10,568 nt of DNA, from NCBI GenBank assembly GCA_016212345.1, contig JACRGM010000013.1:1-10568 (forward strand), given 5' to 3'. Below the pieces are notes generated by a model. It saw nothing but the letters and a program-made list of their open reading frames with translations, was not told where the DNA came from and ran no database searches. Made by a program: the position numbers and the translations under genes. This DNA comes from Nitrospinota bacterium. Its GTDB lineage: Bacteria > Nitrospinota > Nitrospinia > SZUA-224. Positions 1 to 7,022 of the stretch are shown in pieces (the first letter of the stretch is position 1; each line of letters begins with the position of its first letter).

Positions 1-16
1 ATATAGGAATAATCTA

Positions 17-45
17 ATATTATCAAACCACAAAAATGTTGTCAA
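17..45 (-). promoter_or_regulatory. Strong sigma70-type promoter pointing left out of the window
   Basis: Read on the minus strand, TTGACA (plus-strand 40-45) is followed by exactly 17 bases and then TAATAT (plus-strand 17-22). The -35 is a perfect consensus match and the -10 is nearly so. An A-tract (AAAAAAAATC) lies directly upstream of the -35, as an UP element would. Transcription would start near position 10 and leave the window, so a minus-strand gene probably lies just to the left. This is inferred from motif match and spacing only. Confidence 0.6.
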
Positions 46-201
46 GATTTTTTTTGTGACAGACAGTAGCGCCATAAGAGGTAAATATTGGGAACGAGAA
101 AACGAAAATATTTTTTATTTTTTGGGATAACCTGTTGATAATTAAAGATTTATTCAAATTTTGGGGTTATATAGTGTCTGGATCGCAAAAAAAATCTTGA
201 C
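41..201. repeat. 16-bp perfect inverted repeat, arms 41-56 and 186-201
   Basis: GTCAAGATTTTTTTTG at 41-56 is the exact reverse complement of CAAAAAAAATCTTGAC at 186-201. Each arm contains the A8 tract plus the TTGAC core of the -35 box of one of two divergent promoter candidates. The two transcription units therefore carry the same upstream/-35 module facing away from each other. It could equally be two copies of one regulator-binding site. Confidence 0.6.
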
Positions 202-225
202 TATTCTCTCTTGTTTAGTTAACTT
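197..225 (+). promoter_or_regulatory. Candidate promoter for the lytic transglycosylase gene
   Basis: TTGACT (197-202), 17 bases, then TAACTT (220-225). The -35 matches 5 of 6 consensus bases. The -10 matches only 3 of 6, but these include the critical T1, A2 and T6. An A8 tract precedes the -35. Transcription would start near 232, giving a leader of about 140 nt before the ATG at 375. A closer promoter in the AT-rich leader cannot be excluded. Confidence 0.35.
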
Positions 226-374
226 AATAACGAAAATCTGAAGGCCTGGTTTTTGATAATAGATTTACCCAGGGAGATCCTCATACCAACAACTTGGTAA
301 AAAAGGGGATAAAATCTGGATTTTGATATATATTTAATAATATTAGCAATATTAACCAAAAAGGAGACAGACAA

Positions 375-2123
375 ATGATGATCTCTATTTATAGATATGC
401 AATTCTTTTGACTTTGCCTGTTTTAGCCTTCGGTTGTGTAGGAGTTAATGGTCCTAATATCAAAAAAGAGGATACAGAGAACCGATATATCACAGGTACA
501 TCAGATATTGGCTATTCAGATACTGAAAGAATCTTAGACCCTATTACTTCTACTAATCATAAAGGAGGGAGACTAAATACCCCTGATAGTTCCAATAATA
601 TAGATGATGTTAAAAATGATGTTGAAATGGTAGTAGATGTAGATGTAGATGATGTTGAAGTAGCACATCAATATAAAGAGGGTAATAGTGGTGTAAAAGA
701 GAAAGATAAGGAAAAAGAACAGAACCTCTTTGATACTGCATTGGAATTTTACGAGGTATCTCAGGAGTTTTGGATTAAAGGGAATACAGAAAGGGCTATT
801 AATGCCCTGGATCAGTCATATTTACATATCTTGAGGGTAAATACTGAAAATAACATGGAGCTGATCCAACCAGTAGAAGACTTAAGGTTCATGATATCAA
901 AAAGGATTCAAGAGATTTATGCCTCACGATATACCGCTGTTAACGGAAGTCATGAGGCTATACCATTGATTATGAACAGAGATGTGGAAGAGGAGATTAA
1001 AAAATTCCAAGGTGTTGAACGGGATTTCTTTGTAGAGTCTTATAAACGTTCTGGGAGATACATGGAAGGGATTGTTAATGCCTTGAAAGAGGCCGGTCTT
1101 CCTGAAGAACTCTCATGGTTACCACTTATTGAAAGTGGATTTAAGGTAAAGGCGTTATCTCGGGCCCGGGCATTAGGTCTATGGCAGTTCATTCCCTCCA
1201 CCGGCTATAAATTCGGTCTCCAGAGGGGTGTATGGATTGATGAGAGATTGGATCCTGAGAAATCAACTAAGGCAGCTATTGCCTATCTAAAAGAGCTTCA
1301 TCATATCTTTGGGGACTGGACCACTGTCCTTGCTGCTTACAACTGCGGTGAGGAAAGGGTCCTACAGGTAATCCGAGGACAGAAGATCAATTATCTTGAC
1401 AATTTCTGGGATCTGTATCAAAGGCTCCCTCTTGAAACAGCACGGTATGTCCCAAGGTTTCTAGCAACACTCCATATCCTGAAAGACCCTGCAAGGTATG
1501 GAATCCCCCTTGATGAGATAGAGAAGCCTATTTCTTATGAGCTTGTAACTATTGAAAAGCAGGTTCATCTAAGATCAGTGGCAAAGGAGTTGGGGATATC
1601 TCTTGAAGAACTCACCACACTAAATCCTGAGCTTCGCTATAAGGTTACACCAAATAGCCCATATCCCCTAAAACTCCCTCAGGGGATGGGTAAGGTATTA
1701 TTGGCCCAGTTGGATGAGATACCAAAATGGATGGCCCAGTTGGATGAGATACCAAAATGGTCTCCCCCACAAAAGAGCTATACATACCATCAGGTAAGAA
1801 AAGGTGAAACATTGTTTTTCCTTGCCCAGAAATATAGGACAAGTATTACGGATATTGTAAAGGCAAATAATATACATAAAGATCTGATCCGTGTTGGACA
1901 AAGATTAAAGGTCCCTCTTAAAAGAAGAGAGGGGGAAAAGATTATGGCTTCAAAGATTATTGCCTCAAATCTCAAGCCTTCTCCAGACAGGATATATTGT
2001 GTTAGAAAAGGTGATTCGCTATGGCGGATTGCTCAAAGGTTCAACACGAGTATGGAGAGACTAAGAGAGATCAATGATTTAGAATCTAGCCATCTTTATG
2101 TTGGACAAGTCCTGAAGAGGTGA
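375..2123 (+). CDS. mltD: MltD-like membrane-bound lytic murein transglycosylase with LysM domains
   Basis: This predicted lipoprotein cleaves the MurNAc-GlcNAc bonds of peptidoglycan with formation of a 1,6-anhydro product. Residues 1-20 form a signal peptide ending in the lipobox LAFGC, so Cys21 would be lipidated and the protein held at the outer membrane. An acidic, low-complexity region follows (VDVDVDD, encoded by three GTAGAT units at 633-650). The SLT domain is at about 225-345: catalytic Glu253 lies in LPLIESGF, followed by LGLWQFIPSTG and AAYNCGEERV. A LysM-like segment is at about 387-436, and two clear LysM domains at about 471-514 and 540-582 should bind glycan. A 10-residue tandem duplication (443-462) sits just before the first LysM. 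AAGGAG lies 8 nt before the chosen ATG; a second ATG follows immediately. The family assignment is firm, but the exact orthologue name is less so, since several LysM transglycosylases share this layout. Confidence 0.88.
   Translation: MMISIYRYAILLTLPVLAFGCVGVNGPNIKKEDTENRYITGTSDIGYSDTERILDPITSTNHKGGRLNTPDSSNNIDDVKNDVEMVVDVDVDDVEVAHQYKEGNSGVKEKDKEKEQNLFDTALEFYEVSQEFWIKGNTERAINALDQSYLHILRVNTENNMELIQPVEDLRFMISKRIQEIYASRYTAVNGSHEAIPLIMNRDVEEEIKKFQGVERDFFVESYKRSGRYMEGIVNALKEAGLPEELSWLPLIESGFKVKALSRARALGLWQFIPSTGYKFGLQRGVWIDERLDPEKSTKAAIAYLKELHHIFGDWTTVLAAYNCGEERVLQVIRGQKINYLDNFWDLYQRLPLETARYVPRFLATLHILKDPARYGIPLDEIEKPISYELVTIEKQVHLRSVAKELGISLEELTTLNPELRYKVTPNSPYPLKLPQGMGKVLLAQLDEIPKWMAQLDEIPKWSPPQKSYTYHQVRKGETLFFLAQKYRTSITDIVKANNIHKDLIRVGQRLKVPLKRREGEKIMASKIIASNLKPSPDRIYCVRKGDSLWRIAQRFNTSMERLREINDLESSHLYVGQVLKR
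1701..1760 (+). repeat. 30-bp in-frame tandem duplication inside the transglycosylase gene
   Basis: Units 1701-1730 and 1731-1760 match at 29 of 30 bases (only the first base differs, T or A). They encode LAQLDEIPKW followed by MAQLDEIPKW. The duplication lengthens the linker before the LysM domains by ten residues. Near-identity suggests a recent event. Confidence 0.95.
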
Positions 2124-2248
2124 GGAATTAAGAGGCCTCTCCCCTTTTAAGCAGAACCTCGTTTCCTGAGTTCTCTGGCCCGTTGTTTTAATTCTGGATT
2201 GTAAAGGATTAATAAATGGTATTTTTGAATTTCAGGGCAATATTTAAT

Positions 2249-2334
2249 GCCGGGGTGGCGGAAGTGGTAGACGCAAGGGACTTAAAATCCCTCGGTTGGT
2301 AACGACCGTGTCGGTTCGATTCCGACCCTCGGCA
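2249..2334 (+). tRNA. tRNA-Leu (anticodon UAA)
   Basis: The full cloverleaf can be traced. The acceptor stem pairs GCCGGGG (2249-2255) with CCTCGGC (2327-2333), with one G-U pair, and the discriminator is A2334. The anticodon stem AGGGA/TCCCT closes the loop CTTAAAA, giving anticodon TAA at 2283-2285. A long variable arm (class II, as expected for Leu) follows, then the T arm GTCGG-TTCGATT-CCGAC. No CCA is encoded (CTT follows), so CCA must be added after transcription. The 125 bases between the transglycosylase stop and this gene hold no gene and no convincing terminator. Confidence 0.97.
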
Positions 2335-2392
2335 CTTAATTGGGCTTAAAGATTCTTAACTGTTCCCTAGCAACCCCCTTAATCCCTTCTTA

Positions 2393-2559
2393 TTAAGAGC
2401 TAATTATTATCCATTTAAGAGCTATAGATTTTCAGATAATAAATTACACAAGGCTAGAGGGAGAAATCCGAGTAAGGCGTACTGAGTGGTACGCCGTCGA
2501 GGATTTCGACTGATAACGCCGTGTAATTTGTTATATGGAAATCTATAATTATTATCCAT
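2393..2559. repeat. 22-bp tandem duplication, second copy split by the MITE
   Basis: Copy 1 is intact: TTAAGAGCTA (2393-2402) joined to ATTATTATCCAT (2403-2414). Copy 2 starts directly after, with TTAAGAGCTA at 2415-2424. It is then interrupted by the 121-bp element plus one extra TA (2546-2547) before ATTATTATCCAT resumes at 2548-2559. All bases of the unit are preserved, so copy 1 serves as an unoccupied reference for the insertion in copy 2. Confidence 0.85.
2425..2545 (+). mobile_element. 121-bp MITE-like element, copy A
   Basis: This non-coding element has 25-bp terminal inverted repeats (2425-2449 and 2521-2545) that match at 22 of 25 bases. Both begin TAGATTT and end AAATTACAC when read inward. 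It is flanked by TA on both sides (2423-2424, 2546-2547). Comparison with the intact neighbouring 22-bp unit shows this is a TA target duplication. Inside, GGCGTAC (2476-2482) pairs with GTACGCC (2489-2495) around a 6-nt loop, and GAAATCC (2463-2469) pairs with GGATTTC (2501-2507), so the whole element can fold into a long hairpin. There is no transposase. TA duplication is typical of IS630/Tc1-mariner transposases, which would have to act in trans (inference). Copy B at 9768-9888 is nearly identical and inverted. Confidence 0.88.
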
Positions 2560-2587
2560 AAGTTGAAGACAAATTAAGGAGGGCTTA

Positions 2588-2614
2588 TTGACTTATTATA
2601 TGGAAATCTATAAT
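2588..2614 (+). promoter_or_regulatory. Candidate promoter for the activase gene
   Basis: TTGACT (2588-2593) is followed by TATAAT (2609-2614), a perfect -10 but with a short 15-bp spacer. The overlapping TAATCT (2611-2616) gives the ideal 17-bp spacer with a weaker match. Transcription would start near 2620, about 40 nt before the ATG at 2661. Most of the spacer and the -10 come from a fragment identical to the right end of the mobile element, so the promoter may have been built by an old insertion. Confidence 0.42.
2596..2614 (+). repeat. Solo end fragment of the MITE
   Basis: Nineteen bases here are identical to 2531-2549, which is the right terminal repeat of copy A plus its TA and two further bases. 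The rest of the element is absent. It may be the remnant of an older or decayed insertion, or a local duplication of the element's end. Confidence 0.7.
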
Positions 2615-2660
2615 CTATAACCTTGTAAAGAGTTAAATAGTAGAAGAACCTTATTATATT

Positions 2661-5600
2661 ATGGATAAAATCAAAAAGATAGAGGGTGGGGCTATTCATT
2701 TAGGTCTGGATATAGGTTCTATCAGTGTAAATACTGTGCTTATTAATAGTAACAAGGAGGTCTTGGAAGATCATTATACCCGACTAAAGGGAGAACCCTG
2801 CCCGACTGTGATAAGGGTATTAGAAGGGATATTAAGGCGTATACCCCAAGAAAGGATAATCAGTATCTCAGTAACAGGATCGGGTGGGAAGTTGATATCA
2901 GAATTTATCGGAGGCGAGTTTATAAATGAAATCGTGGCTCAGGCAAAGGGCGTAATGGAATTTTATCCCGAGGTACGGACAGTTATCGAGATAGGGGGGG
3001 AGGATTCTAAGCTTCTTATCTTTAAGATGGTTGAGGCGAGTGGGAGACCCATGCTCGAGGATTTTGCTATGAATACCATATGTGCAGCAGGCACAGGGTC
3101 ATTCCTCGACCAGCAGGCTAGTCGACTATGTATATCTATTGAAAGGGAATTTGGGGAGATGGCATTAAGATCCAAGCATCCACCAATGATAGCGGGCCGT
3201 TGTAGTGTATTTGCAAAATCAGATATGATCCATCTCCAGCAGATAGGGGTACCTGATTATGATATCGTTGCAGGCCTCTGTTATGCTGTTGCGAGGAGTT
3301 TTAAGAGTAATATTGGGAAGGGGAAGGAATTTAAGAGGCCGATCCTCTTTCAAGGGGGTGTGGCTGCTAATATAGGGGTGATAAAGGCCTTTGAGGATAT
3401 CCTTGGATTAGAGAAAGGGGAATTGATCATACCAAGACATTATGCATCTATGGGGGCAATAGGTGTGGCATTGATAGGGATGGAGAAGGGATCAGATAGG
3501 GGTTTTAAGGGACTTGATAGAATAAAGGATTATTTAAACTCCCCTAAGGTCATGGGTAGTGGGTTAGAGAGGCTTTCTGAAGATAAAGGGAATAGTATTA
3601 ATATCACCTCTTCTCCTGTTATTTTCACAAGAGTAAAAGGAAAGGTCAATGCCTATATGGGTATTGATGTTGGCTCCCTCAGTACAAATCTGGTAGTAAT
3701 TGACAGGGATAAGAATGTGATAGCACGACAGTATCTAAAGACAGGAGGGCGACCAATAGAGGCTGTACAGCGTGGTCTGAGGGTGATAGGGGGAGAGATT
3801 GGTAGAGAGATAAATATCATGGGTATAGGTACTACTGGATCAGGGAGGTATATGACTGGTGACCTTGTAGGGGGAGATGTGGTAAAGAATGAGATAACTG
3901 CCCAGGCAACAGCATCTATATACTTTGATAAAGATGTGGATACTGTATTTGAGATCGGGGGTCAGGATTCTAAATATATCTCAATTCAGAATGGGAGAAT
4001 AGTAGATTTTGAGATGAATAAGGTATGTGCAGCCGGAACAGGTTCCTTCCTTGAAGAACAGGCTGAAAAATTAGGGATAGCCATAGAGAATGAATTTGGT
4101 GATATGGCATTGAGATCCTTATCTCCCACCCGTCTCGGAGAGAGGTGCACTGTATTTATGGAATCTGATCTCATATCTCATCAACAAAAGGGTTATCTTA
4201 AGGATGATCTTGTGGCTGGTTTAGGATATGCCATAGTCTATAACTACCTTAATAAGGTTGTAGGGGATAAGAGGATAGGTGATAATATCTTCTTTCAGGG
4301 TGGAGTGGCATGGAATAAGGCGGTAGTCACCGCATTTAAAAAGGTGGTAGGTAAGAGGATAACAATACCCCCTCACCATGATGTGACAGGTGCTATAGGT
4401 GTAGCTATCCTTGCTATGGATTATAGAGAGAGGTATGGTCTTTATAAGGAGAGCGGTTTCAAAGGATTTGATCTAAGCACCCGGAGATATAAGGTAATTA
4501 CCTTCGAATGTAAGAGATGCACTAATATCTGCAATATAAGCAGGGTAAAATTTGAAAATGAGAGGCCCCATTTTTATGGGGCAAGATGTGAGAGATTTGA
4601 GGTGGATAAAGAGAAGAAAAGGGAGGTGAAGGAGATACCAGATCTCTTTGCAGAGAGGGAGAGATTGTTGGTCTCAAATTATGCTATTCCAGACCAGAAG
4701 GATCGATCTGATAATCAACATCTAAGACTGACCCGTATTGGTATTCCAAGGGTTCTACTCTTCCATGAGTTCTTTCCCTTCTGGAATGTCTTCTTCTCAA
4801 GGCTTGGTTTTGAGGTGGTCCTCTCAGAGATGACTAATAAGAAGACTATACATCTATCTATTGAAAATGTCTCTGCTGAGACATGTTTCCCAATCAAGAT
4901 AGTATACGGCCATGTACTTGATTTATTAAAGAAGGATATAGATATCCTATTTCTTCCGAGTATTATTGATATAAAAAGGGACGGCAATGGAGCGGTTGCA
5001 AGTCAGACATGTCCATATGTTCAGGCAATCCCATATCTTATCCAGTCTTCCATTGATTTGAAAGAGTGGGGGGTAAGGCTTTTAAAACCAGCAATATATT
5101 TCCATACAGCTAAAGATATGGAGAGGATATTGATCGGGATAGGGAGGGATCTTGGAAGGGGCTCTATGAGGGTTAGGGATGCAATAAGAGAGGGAGAGAG
5201 GGCACAGGATGATTTTTATAAGGCTATGAGGGGGAAGGGAAGGGAGATACTTAAGAATCTGAAAGATGGTGAAAGGGGTATTGTGATAATAAGCAGGTCT
5301 TATAATGGGTGTGATTCAGGTATAAACCTCCAGTTACCTAAGAGGTTAAAGGATATGGGTGTTATAACTATACCAATGGATTTTCTCCCACTCCATTCAT
5401 GTGATGTAAGTAAAAAATGGCCATACATGTATTGGAGAAATGGACAGAAGATCCTTAATGCGGCCAAATGTGTAAAGTCGCATAAGGGATTGGAGGCGAT
5501 ATTTATCACAAATTTTGGTTGTGGACCAGATTCATTCATAGGAAAATTTTTTAAGGAGGAGATGGGAAGTCATCCATTTCTGCAGATAGAGATAGACGAA

Positions 5601-6944
5601 CATAATGCCGATGCCGGTATAATAACAAGGTGTGAGGCATTTTTAGATAGTATAGGGCAATCTAAAAGGGAAAGGGAAAGGGAAAGGGAAAGGAATAGGG
5701 AAGATATCCCCTCAAAAGATGGGACAAGAAAGAGAAAGATTATCTCTTCTTCAAAGATGGGGAAGAGAACCATCTATCTTTCATATATGAAAGATGGTGT
5801 ATTTGCCATTGCTGGGGCCTTTGAAGCAAATGGGATTAAGGCAGAGGTTCTCCCTGAACCTACCATGGAGTCAGTAGAGTTAGCAAGGAGATTTACCACT
5901 GGTAAGGAGTGCTATCCATTAATAATCACGCTTGGGGATTTTTTAAAAAAGTCATTAGAAGATGACTTTGATCCAGAGAGGGGTGCCTTTTTCATGCCAT
6001 CTACTGAAGGGCCTTGTAGGTTTGGGCTCTACAATCGATACCATCAGCAGATCCTTAGAGAATTAGGGAAAGATGGTGTAGTCTTTATCTCTCCAAATCA
6101 AGGGAGATCAGATGATTTTTATAATGAGTTTGATAATTTCCGTGGTAATTTCTTAAGGCTTGCATGGCAGGGTATTGTAGCATACGAGACATTAGAGAAG
6201 ATGGTAAGGGAGATAAGGCCTTATGAGGTAAACAAGGGTGAGACAAATAGTGTATATAATAGGTCTCTTAAGAGATTATATGATGGTATTGTAAAAGGGA
6301 ATTTGATCAAATCACTTCAGGAGTCGATCGAAGAGATAGGTTCAATAGAGATAGAAAGGGATGTTAGAAAACCGATTATAGGGATCATTGGAGAGATATT
6401 TATAAGATCCAATAGATTTAGTAATAACAATATCATAGAAGAGATAGAAAGGCTTGGCGCAGAGGTGTGGATGCCCTCGGTTATGGAATGGATAATGTAT
6501 GTGAATCACTTCTTGAAGAGAGATAGCCTTGCAAAGAGGGATTATAGGGGCTTTATAAAGGCATATATAAAGGGGGGGATACAGTTATACGATGAGTATA
6601 GGATTACAAGGTTATTTAAAAGATATATGAAGAATTACAGAGAGACAGGTATAGAAGGGATATTGAATCATGGTGAAAGGTATACACATAAAAGTTTTGG
6701 TACAGAGGCGATCTTGAGTGTGGGTAAGGCTGTTGAATATGCCATGAGTGGTGTAAACGGTATAATAAATGTTATGCCCTTTACATGTATGCCAGGAACT
6801 ATAACTAGTATTATTATGAAAAAGGTAGGGGAAGAGTATAATAATCTGCCATTTCTGACATTGGTATATGATGGGACAGAGGATACAAATATGAGGACAA
6901 GACTTGAGGCATTTATGTATCAGACAAGAGATAGACAGAGATAG
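2661..6944 (+). CDS. Large acyl-CoA dehydratase activase: two BcrA/D-BadF/G ATPase domains fused to DUF2229/HgdB-like region
   Basis: This belongs to the family of roughly 1400-residue proteins related to the activator of 2-hydroxyacyl-CoA dehydratases and to benzoyl-CoA reductase ATPase subunits. Those use ATP hydrolysis to drive a low-potential electron from a [4Fe-4S] cluster. Domain 1 (about 13-275) has phosphate motif LGLDIGS and cluster cysteines Cys141 (CAAGTGSF) and Cys181. Domain 2 (about 330-600) repeats these: MGIDVGS, Cys456 and Cys496. Both copies therefore keep both cluster ligands. A Cys cluster follows (617, 620, 624, 643), perhaps for another metal site. The DUF2229-type domain runs from about 691 to 1000. 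After a (RE)n linker (1002-1014) comes an HgdB-like C-terminal part with conserved cysteines in GKECYPL, TEGPCRFG and MPFTCMPG. The length is normal for the family. There is no strong ribosome-binding site before ATG 2661, but no better start is seen. The natural substrate is unknown, and no separate dehydratase genes lie nearby. Confidence 0.88.
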   Translation: MDKIKKIEGGAIHLGLDIGSISVNTVLINSNKEVLEDHYTRLKGEPCPTVIRVLEGILRRIPQERIISISVTGSGGKLISEFIGGEFINEIVAQAKGVMEFYPEVRTVIEIGGEDSKLLIFKMVEASGRPMLEDFAMNTICAAGTGSFLDQQASRLCISIEREFGEMALRSKHPPMIAGRCSVFAKSDMIHLQQIGVPDYDIVAGLCYAVARSFKSNIGKGKEFKRPILFQGGVAANIGVIKAFEDILGLEKGELIIPRHYASMGAIGVALIGMEKGSDRGFKGLDRIKDYLNSPKVMGSGLERLSEDKGNSINITSSPVIFTRVKGKVNAYMGIDVGSLSTNLVVIDRDKNVIARQYLKTGGRPIEAVQRGLRVIGGEIGREINIMGIGTTGSGRYMTGDLVGGDVVKNEITAQATASIYFDKDVDTVFEIGGQDSKYISIQNGRIVDFEMNKVCAAGTGSFLEEQAEKLGIAIENEFGDMALRSLSPTRLGERCTVFMESDLISHQQKGYLKDDLVAGLGYAIVYNYLNKVVGDKRIGDNIFFQGGVAWNKAVVTAFKKVVGKRITIPPHHDVTGAIGVAILAMDYRERYGLYKESGFKGFDLSTRRYKVITFECKRCTNICNISRVKFENERPHFYGARCERFEVDKEKKREVKEIPDLFAERERLLVSNYAIPDQKDRSDNQHLRLTRIGIPRVLLFHEFFPFWNVFFSRLGFEVVLSEMTNKKTIHLSIENVSAETCFPIKIVYGHVLDLLKKDIDILFLPSIIDIKRDGNGAVASQTCPYVQAIPYLIQSSIDLKEWGVRLLKPAIYFHTAKDMERILIGIGRDLGRGSMRVRDAIREGERAQDDFYKAMRGKGREILKNLKDGERGIVIISRSYNGCDSGINLQLPKRLKDMGVITIPMDFLPLHSCDVSKKWPYMYWRNGQKILNAAKCVKSHKGLEAIFITNFGCGPDSFIGKFFKEEMGSHPFLQIEIDEHNADAGIITRCEAFLDSIGQSKRERERERERNREDIPSKDGTRKRKIISSSKMGKRTIYLSYMKDGVFAIAGAFEANGIKAEVLPEPTMESVELARRFTTGKECYPLIITLGDFLKKSLEDDFDPERGAFFMPSTEGPCRFGLYNRYHQQILRELGKDGVVFISPNQGRSDDFYNEFDNFRGNFLRLAWQGIVAYETLEKMVREIRPYEVNKGETNSVYNRSLKRLYDGIVKGNLIKSLQESIEEIGSIEIERDVRKPIIGIIGEIFIRSNRFSNNNIIEEIERLGAEVWMPSVMEWIMYVNHFLKRDSLAKRDYRGFIKAYIKGGIQLYDEYRITRLFKRYMKNYRETGIEGILNHGERYTHKSFGTEAILSVGKAVEYAMSGVNGIINVMPFTCMPGTITSIIMKKVGEEYNNLPFLTLVYDGTEDTNMRTRLEAFMYQTRDRQR
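5665..5694 (+). repeat. AAAGGG hexanucleotide microsatellite in the activase linker
   Basis: There are four perfect AAAGGG units and a fifth with one change (AAAGGA). They encode alternating Arg-Glu (KRERERERERNRE, residues 1002-1014) between the DUF2229-type region and the C-terminal part. Because the unit is six bases, gain or loss of units keeps the frame and only changes linker length. Confidence 0.9.
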
Positions 6945-6955
6945 ACAGAGATAGA
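6931..6955 (+). repeat. 10-bp tandem repeat across the activase stop codon
   Basis: ATAGACAGAG occurs at 6931-6940 and 6941-6950, followed by ATAGA. The stop TAG (6942-6944) is part of the second unit; the same TAG in the first unit is in another frame. A change in unit number would shift the frame and alter only the last few residues of the protein. Confidence 0.85.
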
Positions 6956-6959
6956 ATGT

Positions 6960-6989
6960 TTGAACCTTTGCTATCTTTTGTGGTAAGAT
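6960..6989 (+). promoter_or_regulatory. Candidate promoter for the DUF116-yicC-remA-gmk operon
   Basis: TTGAAC (6960-6965), 18 bases, then TAAGAT (6984-6989). Each box matches consensus at 4 of 6 positions. Transcription would start around 6996, which argues against using the TTG at 6999 as the start of the next gene and for the ATG at 7023. Confidence 0.38.
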
Positions 6990-7022
6990 AATAACTAATT
7001 GAGAAGGGTCTCACAAGGTAAA

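Larger units (their letters stand above)
1..374. other. Non-coding region with divergent promoters
   Basis: No open frame here looks like a gene. The stretch is very AT-rich, with several poly-A/T tracts, and holds the two promoter candidates and the inverted repeat listed separately. A small hairpin (TACCAA, loop CAAC, TTGGTA, 284-299) lies in the presumed leader of the downstream gene. I assign it no function. The downstream gene has a clear ribosome-binding site, AAGGAG at 361-366, eight bases before its ATG. Confidence 0.6.

Noticed and set aside
284..299. Small hairpin TACCAA-CAAC-TTGGTA in the leader of the first gene
   Set aside because: Six weak pairs and no T-tract or known riboswitch features; this is expected by chance in such sequence.
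2117..2148. Possible terminator after the transglycosylase (AGAGGCCTCT then CCCCTTTT)
   Set aside because: The palindrome has no loop, the longer stem has mismatches, and the T run is only four bases.
2249..2545. Integration (att) site at the tRNA-Leu 3' end
   Set aside because: No repeat of the tRNA 3' end and no integrase gene are seen; the nearby element is explained by a TA-targeting insertion.
2421..2547. A CRISPR array or a structured non-coding RNA gene in the 121-bp repeat
   Set aside because: There are only two dispersed inverted copies with no spacers, and the terminal repeats and TA flanks fit a mobile element better.
2576..2620. Strong AAGGAGGG followed by a ten-codon frame from TTG 2588 (a possible leader peptide before the activase)
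   Set aside because: The frame ends after ten codons, has no recognisable content, overlaps the promoter candidate and the element remnant, and its spacing to the ribosome-binding site is only about four bases.
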